Source: Saccharothrix algeriensis
GTDB lineage: Bacteria > Actinomycetota > Actinomycetes > Mycobacteriales > Pseudonocardiaceae
DNA: 64,000 nt
Assembly: GCF_016907655.1 (NCBI RefSeq)
Contig: NZ_JAFBCL010000001.1
Coordinates: 186,001-250,000, forward strand
Reading direction: 5' to 3'
In this document: piece after piece, positions 48,079 through 55,950 of the stretch
How positions within the stretch are numbered: position 1 is the first letter of the stretch
How the letters are laid out: the number at the start of each line of letters is the position of its first letter
The notes under the pieces: model-generated
Told to the model about the DNA's origin: nothing
Seen by the model: only the letters and a program-made list of their open reading frames with translations
Database searches by the model: none
Translations under genes and position numbers: made by a program

Positions 48079-48678
48079 GTGTACGTCAAGCTGTGCGGGT
48101 TGCGCACCACCGCCGACGTGGCCGCCGCCGTCGAGGCCGGGGCCGACGCGGTCGGTTTCGTCTTCAGCCCCAGCGCCCGGCAGGTCGACCCGGGCACCGC
48201 GCGCCGGCTCGTGCGGGAGGTGCCCGGCCACGTGCTCTCGATCGGGGTGTTCAGCGGTGTCCCGGCGCCGGAGGTGCGCCGCCTGGCCACCGAGGCCGGC
48301 GTCGCCGCGGTCCAGCTGCACGGCGACTACCCGCGCTCGGCGTTCACCGAGGTCGCGGCCTCGGGCGTGACCCTGGTCCGGGCCGTCCCGCTGGAGCCGG
48401 GCACCGACGTGCGGGTCGGCGCGCACGGCGAGGCGATGCTGCTGCTGGACTCCCCGGTGGCCGGTTCGGGCCGGCGGTGGGACCTGGCGGCGCTCGACGG
48501 CGCGCGGCCGGAGGGCCGGTGGCTGCTGGCGGGCGGCCTGGGCGTGGCCGACGTCGCCGAGGCCGTCACCCGCGCCCGCCCGTGGGGCGTCGACGTGTCC
48601 AGCGGCATCGAGAGCAGCCGCGGGGTCAAGGACCACGGGCTGATGCGCGAGTTCGTCGCCGCGGCGCGCAGCGCCTGA
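48079..48678 (+). CDS. trpF: Phosphoribosylanthranilate isomerase
   Basis: The 199-residue TIM-barrel enzyme converts N-(5-phosphoribosyl)anthranilate to CdRP in tryptophan synthesis. Catalytic Cys6 (VKLCGLRT) and the general-acid Asp near the C-terminus (WGVDVSSGIE) are present, with GFVFSPSARQV and VQLHGDY typical of TrpF. It stands apart from other trp genes. Many actinomycetes use PriA for this step, so a separate TrpF is notable. TACTGT (48066-48071) 8 nt before the GTG and no ribosome site suggest a leaderless mRNA. Confidence 0.9.
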   Translation: MYVKLCGLRTTADVAAAVEAGADAVGFVFSPSARQVDPGTARRLVREVPGHVLSIGVFSGVPAPEVRRLATEAGVAAVQLHGDYPRSAFTEVAASGVTLVRAVPLEPGTDVRVGAHGEAMLLLDSPVAGSGRRWDLAALDGARPEGRWLLAGGLGVADVAEAVTRARPWGVDVSSGIESSRGVKDHGLMREFVAAARSA

Positions 48679-48778
48679 CCCGGGCGCGGCGCCCGCCGGG
48701 CCGCGGAACCTTCCGGCGCTGCGGTCCGACCGCACCGAGCCCCGCCTGGAGCGCACCGCGTTCCCCTAGGCTCCCCCC

Positions 48779-49780
48779 ATGATCAGGTCACGTCGCTGGA
48801 TCCCCTTGGCCGTGGGGGTCGTCGCCGTGCTGGGCGGGTGCACCACGCAGGTGGCCGGGGCGCCGGTCCCGGTGCCGGACCCGACCTTCCAGCCCTCCCC
48901 GACCGCCGAGCCCACCGCGGAGAACCTGCTCGGCGACCTGGCCTCGCTCGACCCGTGCGGGCTGATCGACCCGGCCGACCTGGCCCCGGTCGGCACGGCG
49001 GCGCTGGACACGCCGCGCTCGCTGGACTACTGCGCGCTCACCCTCACCACGCCCGGGGGCGCGAAGCTGGAGCTCTCCGTGGGGATGCTCACCCGGCTCG
49101 ACTCCGAGGACGAGCTGGTGGCGGACTACCGGGAGTACGGCGACCTGCGGATCGCCGCCGAGACGGGGGGCGCGACCTGGTGCACCCACCACGTGGTGTT
49201 CACCGGGCTGGTGGCCCTGAGCGCCTCGGTGGACAACTACACCGACGGCAGGGCGACGCCCGCCGAGATGTGCGGCGTCGCCGACCACGCCGCCCGCGCC
49301 GTCGCCGACCGCCTCGCGAAGGGGGAGGAGGTCGAGCACCGGACGCTCCCGGTCGACTCGCTCGGCCGGCTCGACGCGTGCGCCGCCGTGGTCGGCGTGA
49401 CCGTCGCCAAGGTGCCCGGCCTGGAGAAAGCGGAGATCGAGCGGTACCCGGCGGGTCACCAGTGCCGGTGGAGCAGGGACGGCGGCGCGGACCCGCCCAG
49501 GCTGCGCGTCACCTACACGGTGGGCGTCCCGACCGCGGCGGACGGCCGGCACACCGCGATCGAAGAGGTCTCCGGGCGCAGGACGGCGGTCAGCAGGTCC
49601 AGCACGGCGTCGGCGGCGCTGTGCGCGGCCGAGACCGCGCACATCGCGTTCGACGGCGGCGAGGGGTTGCGCGAGCTGGCGGTCGTGGTGGTGACCCTGC
49701 CGCAGGGCGACCAGATCGACCAGGCGTGCACGGCGGCCAAGGCGGTCGCGGCGGAGGTGTGGCCGCGGCTGCCGCGGTGA
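48779..49780 (+). CDS. Lipoprotein, DUF3558-like
   Basis: The 333-residue protein has a lipoprotein signal (WIPLAVGVVAVLGGC, Cys at 21) and two similar halves, each with the pattern DPCGLIDPADLAPV or LDACAAVVG and a later ...CRWS.../...YCALTL... cysteine. This resembles DUF3558-type lipoproteins of Pseudonocardiales, of unknown function. TAGGCT (48767-48772) lies 7 nt before the ATG with no Shine-Dalgarno, so it is probably leaderless. Confidence 0.75.
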   Translation: MIRSRRWIPLAVGVVAVLGGCTTQVAGAPVPVPDPTFQPSPTAEPTAENLLGDLASLDPCGLIDPADLAPVGTAALDTPRSLDYCALTLTTPGGAKLELSVGMLTRLDSEDELVADYREYGDLRIAAETGGATWCTHHVVFTGLVALSASVDNYTDGRATPAEMCGVADHAARAVADRLAKGEEVEHRTLPVDSLGRLDACAAVVGVTVAKVPGLEKAEIERYPAGHQCRWSRDGGADPPRLRVTYTVGVPTAADGRHTAIEEVSGRRTAVSRSSTASAALCAAETAHIAFDGGEGLRELAVVVVTLPQGDQIDQACTAAKAVAAEVWPRLPR

Positions 49781-49824
49781 GCGGGCCGCGCATCCCTGGT
49801 CCGCCCGCGGGGTACCACGGGCGC

Positions 49825-50316
49825 ATGAAGGTCGTCGTCCTCTCCGACACCCACGCGCCCCGCCGCTGGAAGGGCTGCCCGCCGGCGGTCGCCGAGCACC
49901 TGCGGGGCGCGGACCTCGTCCTGCACGCGGGCGACGTGTGCGTGCCGTCGGTGCTCGACGAGCTGCGGCGGTACGCCCCCGTGGTGGCGGTCGCCGGGAA
50001 CAACGACGGCCCGGAGGTCACCGCCTGGGGCGCGCCCGAGACCGTGGAGGTCGACCTGGCCGGCCTGCGGGTCGCGATGATCCACGACAGCGGCCCGGCG
50101 AAGGGCCGCACCGCCCGGATGCGCCGCCGCTTCCCCACCGCCGACCTGGTGGTGTTCGGCCACTCGCACATCCCGCTGGACGAGACCGGCGACGGCGTGC
50201 GGATCTTCAACCCGGGCTCGCCGACCGACCGCCGCCGCCAGCCGCACGGCACCGTCGGGCTGCTGGACATCCGGGCCGGGCGGCTGGTCGAGGCGCGGAT
50301 CGTGCCGGTGACCTGA
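49825..50316 (+). CDS. YfcE/MJ0936-type metallophosphodiesterase
   Basis: The 163-residue enzyme shows the calcineurin-like metal-binding motifs of small phosphodiesterases: VVVLSDTHAPR, LVLHAGDV, VAGNNDG, MIHDSG and FGHSHIPL, and the terminal FNPGSPTD. It should be a cytoplasmic Mn2+-dependent phosphodiesterase; the natural substrate is unknown. Starts at ATG in MKVVVLSD; 44 bp after the lipoprotein gene. Confidence 0.9.
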   Translation: MKVVVLSDTHAPRRWKGCPPAVAEHLRGADLVLHAGDVCVPSVLDELRRYAPVVAVAGNNDGPEVTAWGAPETVEVDLAGLRVAMIHDSGPAKGRTARMRRRFPTADLVVFGHSHIPLDETGDGVRIFNPGSPTDRRRQPHGTVGLLDIRAGRLVEARIVPVT

Positions 50317-50411
50317 GCGCGGACCTCCCGGCCCGATCGTGGCGCGCGCCCGGACCACTACACTCCGCGGTACTGCCGACAGGCCGCCGACGCGGCGGGA
50401 GGAGCGGTTGC

Positions 50412-50783
50412 GTGGATGTCCGGGTCGACTCCGGGGACGACGTGGTCCTGCGCACCGCCGACGCGGGGCGGGTGATCGCCGACGTCTTCGGCGTGCTGGA
50501 CCAGGCCAGCGCCGGGCGGATCGCGGAGCTGGCGGTGGCGCTGCTGACCCCGGACGCGCGGGTGCTGGTGCTCGACCTGTCCGGGGTGACGTTCTGCGAC
50601 TCCTCGGGGCTCAGCGCGATGCTCTCGGTGCGGCGGCGGGCGCGGGAGCTGGGCGCCGGGCTGGCGTTCGTGGCGGTGCCGTCGCAGCTCAGCCGCCGCA
50701 TCCAGCTGGCCGGGCTGTGCGGGGTGCTGGGCTCCTACGCGACCACGGGCGACGCGCTGGCCGCGCAGGACCCCTCGGTGTGA
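50412..50783 (+). CDS. STAS-domain anti-sigma-factor antagonist 1
   Basis: The 123-residue STAS protein has the phosphorylatable serine region VLDLSGVTFCDSSGLSAMLSV, as in SpoIIAA/RsbV. Phosphorylation by an anti-sigma kinase inactivates such proteins and a PP2C phosphatase reactivates them. It is convergent with a second STAS gene 128 bp away. GGAG precedes the GTG start. No RsbW-type kinase is in the window. Confidence 0.88.
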   Translation: MDVRVDSGDDVVLRTADAGRVIADVFGVLDQASAGRIAELAVALLTPDARVLVLDLSGVTFCDSSGLSAMLSVRRRARELGAGLAFVAVPSQLSRRIQLAGLCGVLGSYATTGDALAAQDPSV

Positions 50784-50911
50784 GGGGCCGCGCCGGGCGG
50801 GCCCGGGGGACGGGGCCGCGCGGGGTCCGGTGGTGCGCGCCGGGCGGGGCGGAGGACCGCCCGGGGTCCGGTGGTGGCGCGGCGGCGCCGGGCGAGGCCG
50901 GCGCGGCGCGC

Positions 50912-51271
50912 TCAGCTGTCGACCCGGTGCTCCCGCTCGGGCTCGGCGGAGGGCGCGAGGTGCTGGTAGGTGTTGGTGCGCCGCATCAGCCGCTCCAGCG
51001 TCGGCGGGCGGTTCTCCAGGTGCAGCTCCCCGCCCGCCGCGGCGACCCGCCGGTGCACCGCGAGCAGCGTGCCCAGGCCGTAGGAGTCGCAGAAGGTGAC
51101 CTCGCCGCAGTCCAGGCGCAGCCGCCGCACCGGGTGGTCCTCCAGCAGCTCGGTGACGGCGCGCAGGAGCTCGTCACCGCTGTCGAAGACGATGTCGCCG
51201 GACACCACGATGCGGGCGGTGTGGGCGTCGACGATGGCGCAGGTGCAGGTCAGGGGCTGCGGGGATGTCAT
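50912..51271 (-). CDS. STAS-domain anti-sigma-factor antagonist 2
   Basis: The 119-residue STAS protein contains LRLDCGEVTFCDSYGLGTLLAV; the second position of the usual SS/S pair is Tyr but the first Ser, the usual phosphorylation site, is present. Its ATG overlaps the B12-binding gene's stop as ATGA. It is the end of a three-gene operon (phosphatase, B12 protein, STAS), so it is the likely output of that sensor set. Confidence 0.88.
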   Translation of the reverse strand: MTSPQPLTCTCAIVDAHTARIVVSGDIVFDSGDELLRAVTELLEDHPVRRLRLDCGEVTFCDSYGLGTLLAVHRRVAAAGGELHLENRPPTLERLMRRTNTYQHLAPSAEPEREHRVDS

Positions 51272-52362
51272 GCGGCGGGTCCTGGCTCGTGCTCGGGGCG
51301 CTCGGCCGGGCCGGGCGCGCGGGTCGACTGGTCGTGGGCGCGGCGCAGGATGCGGGTGGCCCGGGGGAAGTCGCGGAGTTCGGCGCCGAGCAGGGTCAGC
51401 GCGGGCGGCAGGAAGCGGGACGGCACGCCGCGGGCGTCCAGGACGCCGGAGGTCCAGCGCAGGAAGCCGGTGAACAGCTCGTCGTCGTCGGTGTAGAGGG
51501 CGGCGGCGAGGAAGTCGACGATGTGGGCGAGGTCCTCGGCGGTGTGCTCGCGCTGCTGCTCGGTGTAGCGCCCCATGACCGGGAACCGCGCCTCCAGGCC
51601 GGTGTAGGCGGCCTTGACCAGCTGCCCCCTGGTCCGCGAGACCATGGTGTACTCCTGGTCGTTGAGGTGCGGCAGGTCGTCGATCGGCTGGTGGCCGCCG
51701 CGCGGGCGGGGCAGCGGGCCGCCGGCGAGCCGGTCGCCCGCCGTGCGCGCGTCGGGCGCCCAGAAGTCCGCGCCGAGCAGCCGCGCGTAGCGGCCGTCCG
51801 CGCCGAACGCGCCGCCGCCCACCAGCACCGGCACCCCGGTCGCCTGGCAGGCGGTGATCGTGGCGTGCGCGGTCGGCAGCCGGGTCGCCAGCGAGCCGGA
51901 CAGCGCGACCGCGTCCGGCCCCGTGCTGTGCAGGTGGGTGATGAGGTGCGGCACGGGCACCTGCGCGCCGAGGTAGTCGACGTGGAAGCCGCGCAGCTTG
52001 AGCACCTCGGCGAGCAGCCGGGCGGGCAGCGCGTGCCACTCGCCGTCGACGCAGGCCACCGTGATCCGGCCGCGGCGCGGGCCGGGCGCCGTCGAGGAGG
52101 CGGTGAGCGCCGCGATCACGCGGTCGTTGATGGCGGTGGCGGCGTGCTCCTGGGCGACGGTCAGGCGGTTGGCCGCCCACTCCGCGCCGACCCGGCGCTG
52201 CACCGCGCCGATCACGTCGAGCAGCACCGCCTCGGTGTCGAGCCCGTCGGCCACCGCGGCCAGCACCACCTCGGTGGCCCGGTGCTCGTCGCCGGCCACC
52301 ACGGCGTCCCACAGCCACCCGGCGCAGTCCCGCGCGTCGACCGCCCTCGGCACGGCGGTCAT
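51268..52362 (-). CDS. Cobalamin-binding protein with CarH-type photoreceptor signature
   Basis: The 364-residue protein has a helical-bundle cap (about 10-85) and a Rossmann B12-binding domain (about 98-225). Lower axial His110 lies in VDGEWHALP, the D/E-x-H motif, though its usual following Gly is Pro. The cap contains W62-x9-E72-H73 (EWAANRLTVAQEH), the signature by which CarH-type receptors hold adenosylcobalamin and respond to light. CarH has a MerR DNA-binding domain; this protein has none and instead carries about 110 C-terminal residues of unknown fold. It is coupled by ATGA overlaps on both sides to the phosphatase and STAS genes, so it probably controls partner switching in response to light or B12. 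Confidence 0.85.
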   Translation of the reverse strand: MTAVPRAVDARDCAGWLWDAVVAGDEHRATEVVLAAVADGLDTEAVLLDVIGAVQRRVGAEWAANRLTVAQEHAATAINDRVIAALTASSTAPGPRRGRITVACVDGEWHALPARLLAEVLKLRGFHVDYLGAQVPVPHLITHLHSTGPDAVALSGSLATRLPTAHATITACQATGVPVLVGGGAFGADGRYARLLGADFWAPDARTAGDRLAGGPLPRPRGGHQPIDDLPHLNDQEYTMVSRTRGQLVKAAYTGLEARFPVMGRYTEQQREHTAEDLAHIVDFLAAALYTDDDELFTGFLRWTSGVLDARGVPSRFLPPALTLLGAELRDFPRATRILRRAHDQSTRAPGPAERPEHEPGPAA

Positions 52363-54005
52363 GCGGTGTGCCGCCCCCGACCGTGACCCCCGACCGAGGT
52401 CAGGTGCCTGCCGCGCGGCGCGGTGATCGCCAGCAGCGCGATGTCGTCGTGGCTGCCGCCGCCGATCCACTGGGCCGCCACCATGTGCACGTGCTCGGCG
52501 ACCGCGTCGGCGGGCATCCCGGCGCAGTCGGCCAGGGTGGCGTGCAGCCGCTCCTCGCCGAACATCTCCCCGCCCAGCGGGCCGCCGACGGCTTCGGTGA
52601 TGCCGTCGGTGTAGAGCAGGCAGGTGTCGCCGGGGCCGAGGACGACCTCGGCGGTGGCGGCCTCGATCTCGGGGAGCACCCCGATGAGGGTGCCGTGGGC
52701 GGGCACCTCCTGCACCTCGCCGGTGGTGCGCACCACCAGCGGCGGCAGGTGCCCGCCGCTGGTCAGCCGCAGCCGCACCTCGTTGCCCACGCGCGCCACC
52801 GAGCCGAGCACGACCGTGACGAACCGGGTGTCGTGGGTGTTGAGCAGCGCGTTGTTGAGCAGGGTGAGCATCCGCCGGTGGTCCGAGGCCATCGGCAGCA
52901 GCGCGTGCAGGGTGGTGCGGACCTTGCCGGTCAGCACCGCGGCCTCCAGCCCCTTGCCGCACACGTCGCCCAGCACCACCAGCGACTCACCGGCGCCGGT
53001 CGCGGTGCGCTCGGCGGCGGGGTGCACGTCGTAGAAGTCGCCGCCGACCCGCTCGCTGTCCAGCGACGGGCGGTACCGGCCGGCGAACTCGACGCCGTCG
53101 ACCTGGTGCAGCTTCGGGGGCAGCAGCTCGCGCATGAGCGTGTCGGTGATGGACACCTGCTGGGCGAACAGCCGCGCCGCCGACATGGCCGCGCCCGCGC
53201 GGGCGGCGAACAGCCGCGCGAACACCTCCTCGTCGTCGGAGAACGCCCGCTGCTCGGTGCGGCGCAGCAGCACCAGCGCGCCCGCCGGGACGCCGTGGCC
53301 GGGCAGCGGCGTCACCACGATCGACCCGACCTCGCCGAACCCGTCGGGCAGCAGCCAGGACGGGGCGGAGGACGGCTCGATCCACCGCGACGGCACCGGC
53401 GGGAAGCCCTGCAGCGCCTCGGCGAGCCCGGCGACCTCGGCCGGGTCGATCGCGAGCCGCTCGTGCACCGCCTCGGCGCCCCGCACGCACCGCGTGACCG
53501 GGTGGTCGCGGCGCCCGCCGGGGGCGATCACCCAGGCGGCGTCGGCCAGGTGGCCCGCCGCCAGCTCCGCGGTGACCTGCATGCACCGCTCGGGGTTGAG
53601 CGAGGTCAGCAGCCGGGACGAGACCTCGCTGAGCACGGCCGTGCGCTCGCGCTCCAGCCGCAGGGCGGCGCGCGCCAGCCGGGCGTCGGTGTCCTCGACC
53701 AGCCACCAGGTGACCGCGCCGTCGTCGTGGCCGACCGGGTGGGCCTCGAAGCTGCGGTCGCCGACCAGGCCGCTCACCGGGCCGGTGGCGCCGCCGGCGA
53801 GCCCGCCGTGCGCCTCGGCCAGCCAGCCGGAGCAGGCGTCGGCGAGCGTCCCGCCGGCCTCGGCCGCGGGGAACAGCGACCGGGCGGCGGCGTTGAGGCC
53901 GCGGACGGCGCCCGCGGCGTCGACCGACACCACGGGGTAGGGCGCGCCTGCCCAGCCCGCGTCCTGGCGGACCCCGGGCTGTCGGACCATGCCGCTGGTC
54001 TCCAT
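52359..54005 (-). CDS. PP2C-type (SpoIIE/RsbU) phosphatase with PAS and GAF-like sensors
   Basis: The 548-residue protein has an N-terminal PAS-like domain (about 20-115, YPVVSVDAAGAVRGLNAAAR), a GAF-like domain (about 135-290) and a SpoIIE phosphatase domain (about 315-535) with GRYRPSLDSERVGGDFYDVH, LVVLGDVCGKGLEAAVLTG, LYTDGITEAVGG and SHDDIALLAI. It should dephosphorylate a STAS antagonist and so release a sigma factor. Operon order phosphatase, B12 protein, STAS with ATGA overlaps indicates one sensory unit. Confidence 0.9.
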   Translation of the reverse strand: METSGMVRQPGVRQDAGWAGAPYPVVSVDAAGAVRGLNAAARSLFPAAEAGGTLADACSGWLAEAHGGLAGGATGPVSGLVGDRSFEAHPVGHDDGAVTWWLVEDTDARLARAALRLERERTAVLSEVSSRLLTSLNPERCMQVTAELAAGHLADAAWVIAPGGRRDHPVTRCVRGAEAVHERLAIDPAEVAGLAEALQGFPPVPSRWIEPSSAPSWLLPDGFGEVGSIVVTPLPGHGVPAGALVLLRRTEQRAFSDDEEVFARLFAARAGAAMSAARLFAQQVSITDTLMRELLPPKLHQVDGVEFAGRYRPSLDSERVGGDFYDVHPAAERTATGAGESLVVLGDVCGKGLEAAVLTGKVRTTLHALLPMASDHRRMLTLLNNALLNTHDTRFVTVVLGSVARVGNEVRLRLTSGGHLPPLVVRTTGEVQEVPAHGTLIGVLPEIEAATAEVVLGPGDTCLLYTDGITEAVGGPLGGEMFGEERLHATLADCAGMPADAVAEHVHMVAAQWIGGGSHDDIALLAITAPRGRHLTSVGGHGRGRHTA

Positions 54006-54243
54006 CGACGGACCCCTCGGGGCCCCACCACCTCACTGCGCTCGCTCGCGGTCGCGCCCGGCCGCAGTACTACAGCACGACGGGACCGGCGCGGTTGATC
54101 CCCGTCAGCCTGCCAGACTTCCCGACCGGGAGCGAGCCCGGCGCCGCGGTGGGCGTGGCGCGCCGGTCGCCGCGACGCGCCCGCCCGCTCCTGCTGCGCC
54201 GCCGCCTGCGCCCGTGACCAGTGCGGACGACCCCGGTCCGGGA
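54006..54243. other. Intergenic region upstream of the phosphatase operon
   Basis: A 238-bp gap between the phosphatase start and the end of the aspartate decarboxylase gene, both read leftward. I see AGTACTACAGC near 54066 but no convincing promoter pair, and no gene. Confidence 0.3.
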
Positions 54244-55884
54244 TCAGGCGCCGGCTTTCCACTCGTCGTGGTACTCGCCGAGCACGGTGCGCAGGTGGTG
54301 GCCGATCTTCAGGTAGTCCAGGTCGTCGAGGTTGGCCAGCGACACGCGGACCGACCACGCGGGCCCGTCGAAGCCGCCGCCGTTGAGCAGCACCACCGAC
54401 GCGTGCTCGGCCAGCCGGAACAGCGGGTCGATCGGCTCGTAGGTCGCCTCCAGGTGGCGGGCGAACTCCGGGCCGTGGACGCGCTCGGCCTCGGCCAGCA
54501 GGTCCAGCTCCAGGTAGTAGCAGGCCCGCTGCGGGTCCTCGGCGATCCGCATGCCCGCGCCCTCGACCAGCAGGTCCAGGCGGGTGCGGACGATCCGCTG
54601 CACGCGGGCCTTGTACGCCTCGCCCTCCGGCAGCATCGCGAACAGCGAGAACAGCGCCAGCTGCACCTGCTGGGGCAGGCTGAGGCCGGCGGTGTGGTTG
54701 AGGGCGACCCGGCGCGAGTCGGCCACCAGGCGGTCGATGAACGGGATGGCGTCCGGGTCCAGCGACAGGGTGCCGTAGCGGGCGCGCAGCCGGGCGCGGT
54801 GCTCCTCGGGCAGGCGGGCGATCAGGTCGTCGACCGCGTTGCCGTCGTGCAGGCCGATCAGCCCCAGCCGCCAGCCGGTCGCGCCGTAGTGCTTGGAGTA
54901 CGAGTAGACCAGCAGCGTGTTGCGCGGGAGGTCCGCCGCGAGGGTGCGGAAGCCGTCGACGAACGTGCCGTAGACGTCGTCGGTGACGATGAGCAGGTCG
55001 GGGTTGTCCCGCGCCACGATGCCCTTGATCTGGTCGCGCACCCGGTCCGACAGCGCCAGCGACGGCGGGTTGCTCGGGTTGACCAGGCAGACCAGCCTGA
55101 TCGACGGGTCGGCCAGCTTGGCGACCTGCTCGGCCGGGTACCGCCACTCCCGCACGCCGGCCTCCGCGAACGAGTCGGCGTGGATCAGCTCCACGTCGAA
55201 CCGGTACTCGTCCAGCGCCGGGATCTCGATGTAGGGGGTGAAGATCGGCACCATCAGCGCGATGCGGTCGCCCTTGCGCAGCACGCCGTTGGCGACGAGG
55301 GAGTCGAAGAGGTAGCACATGGCGGCGGTGCCGCCCTCGGTGGCGAACAGCTTCAGCTCGGGCTCGGCGGGGCGCCCGTCGAACAGCTCCTGGTGCAGGT
55401 AGGCGCGCGCCACCCGTTCGGTGTGCGCGAGGATGCGGCCGGGCACCGGGTAGTTGTCGGCGGCCATGCCGTCGGCCAGCTCGTGCACCCACGCGTCGGG
55501 GTCGAAGCCGAACCGCTCGACGCCCAGCCGCACCGACCGGTCCAGCAGGTCGATGCCCGGCAGGTCGGGGTGCGCCTTGGCGAAGGCCCGGAAGCGCTCG
55601 GCGATGCCCTCCCGGGCGGGCATCCCGCCGAGGTCGTCGGCCGTCCACACCCGGCGGCTCTCGGCCAGCGCGAAGTAGCCCAGGGCGTGGAAGGCTTCGC
55701 GGGGGCCGGTCGCGATCCAGTTCGGGTTGCCCCGGCCCGCGTTGAGCATCAGCACCGCCGACCTGCTCCGCTGCTCGTCGTCGTGGTGGTGCTCGGCGAG
55801 GCGGATGAACTCCCCCTTCAGCTCGAACGGGCTGAGCCCGGCCAGCTCCCGCATCCGGGCCCTGGTGTAGGACGGCTTGGGCAT
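54244..55884 (-). CDS. aspD: Aspartate 4-decarboxylase (bifunctional aspartate aminotransferase)
   Basis: The 546-residue PLP enzyme matches AspD: LMLNAGRGNPNWIATGPREA near the start, VCLVNPSNPPSLALS, TDDVYGTF, and the PLP Lys in YSYSKHYGATGWRLGLIGLHD. AspD converts L-aspartate to L-alanine and CO2, with minor transaminase activity. It follows an AspT exchanger by 66 bp. Coupled Asp uptake/Ala export with decarboxylation consumes a proton and creates proton motive force. Confidence 0.9.
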   Translation of the reverse strand: MPKPSYTRARMRELAGLSPFELKGEFIRLAEHHHDDEQRSRSAVLMLNAGRGNPNWIATGPREAFHALGYFALAESRRVWTADDLGGMPAREGIAERFRAFAKAHPDLPGIDLLDRSVRLGVERFGFDPDAWVHELADGMAADNYPVPGRILAHTERVARAYLHQELFDGRPAEPELKLFATEGGTAAMCYLFDSLVANGVLRKGDRIALMVPIFTPYIEIPALDEYRFDVELIHADSFAEAGVREWRYPAEQVAKLADPSIRLVCLVNPSNPPSLALSDRVRDQIKGIVARDNPDLLIVTDDVYGTFVDGFRTLAADLPRNTLLVYSYSKHYGATGWRLGLIGLHDGNAVDDLIARLPEEHRARLRARYGTLSLDPDAIPFIDRLVADSRRVALNHTAGLSLPQQVQLALFSLFAMLPEGEAYKARVQRIVRTRLDLLVEGAGMRIAEDPQRACYYLELDLLAEAERVHGPEFARHLEATYEPIDPLFRLAEHASVVLLNGGGFDGPAWSVRVSLANLDDLDYLKIGHHLRTVLGEYHDEWKAGA

Positions 55885-55950
55885 GATCGGCGGCCTTTCT
55901 GCCGGGCTGGCGGACTCGTCGGGGTCCCCTGCGGGGCGCCCGGGGGCTTG

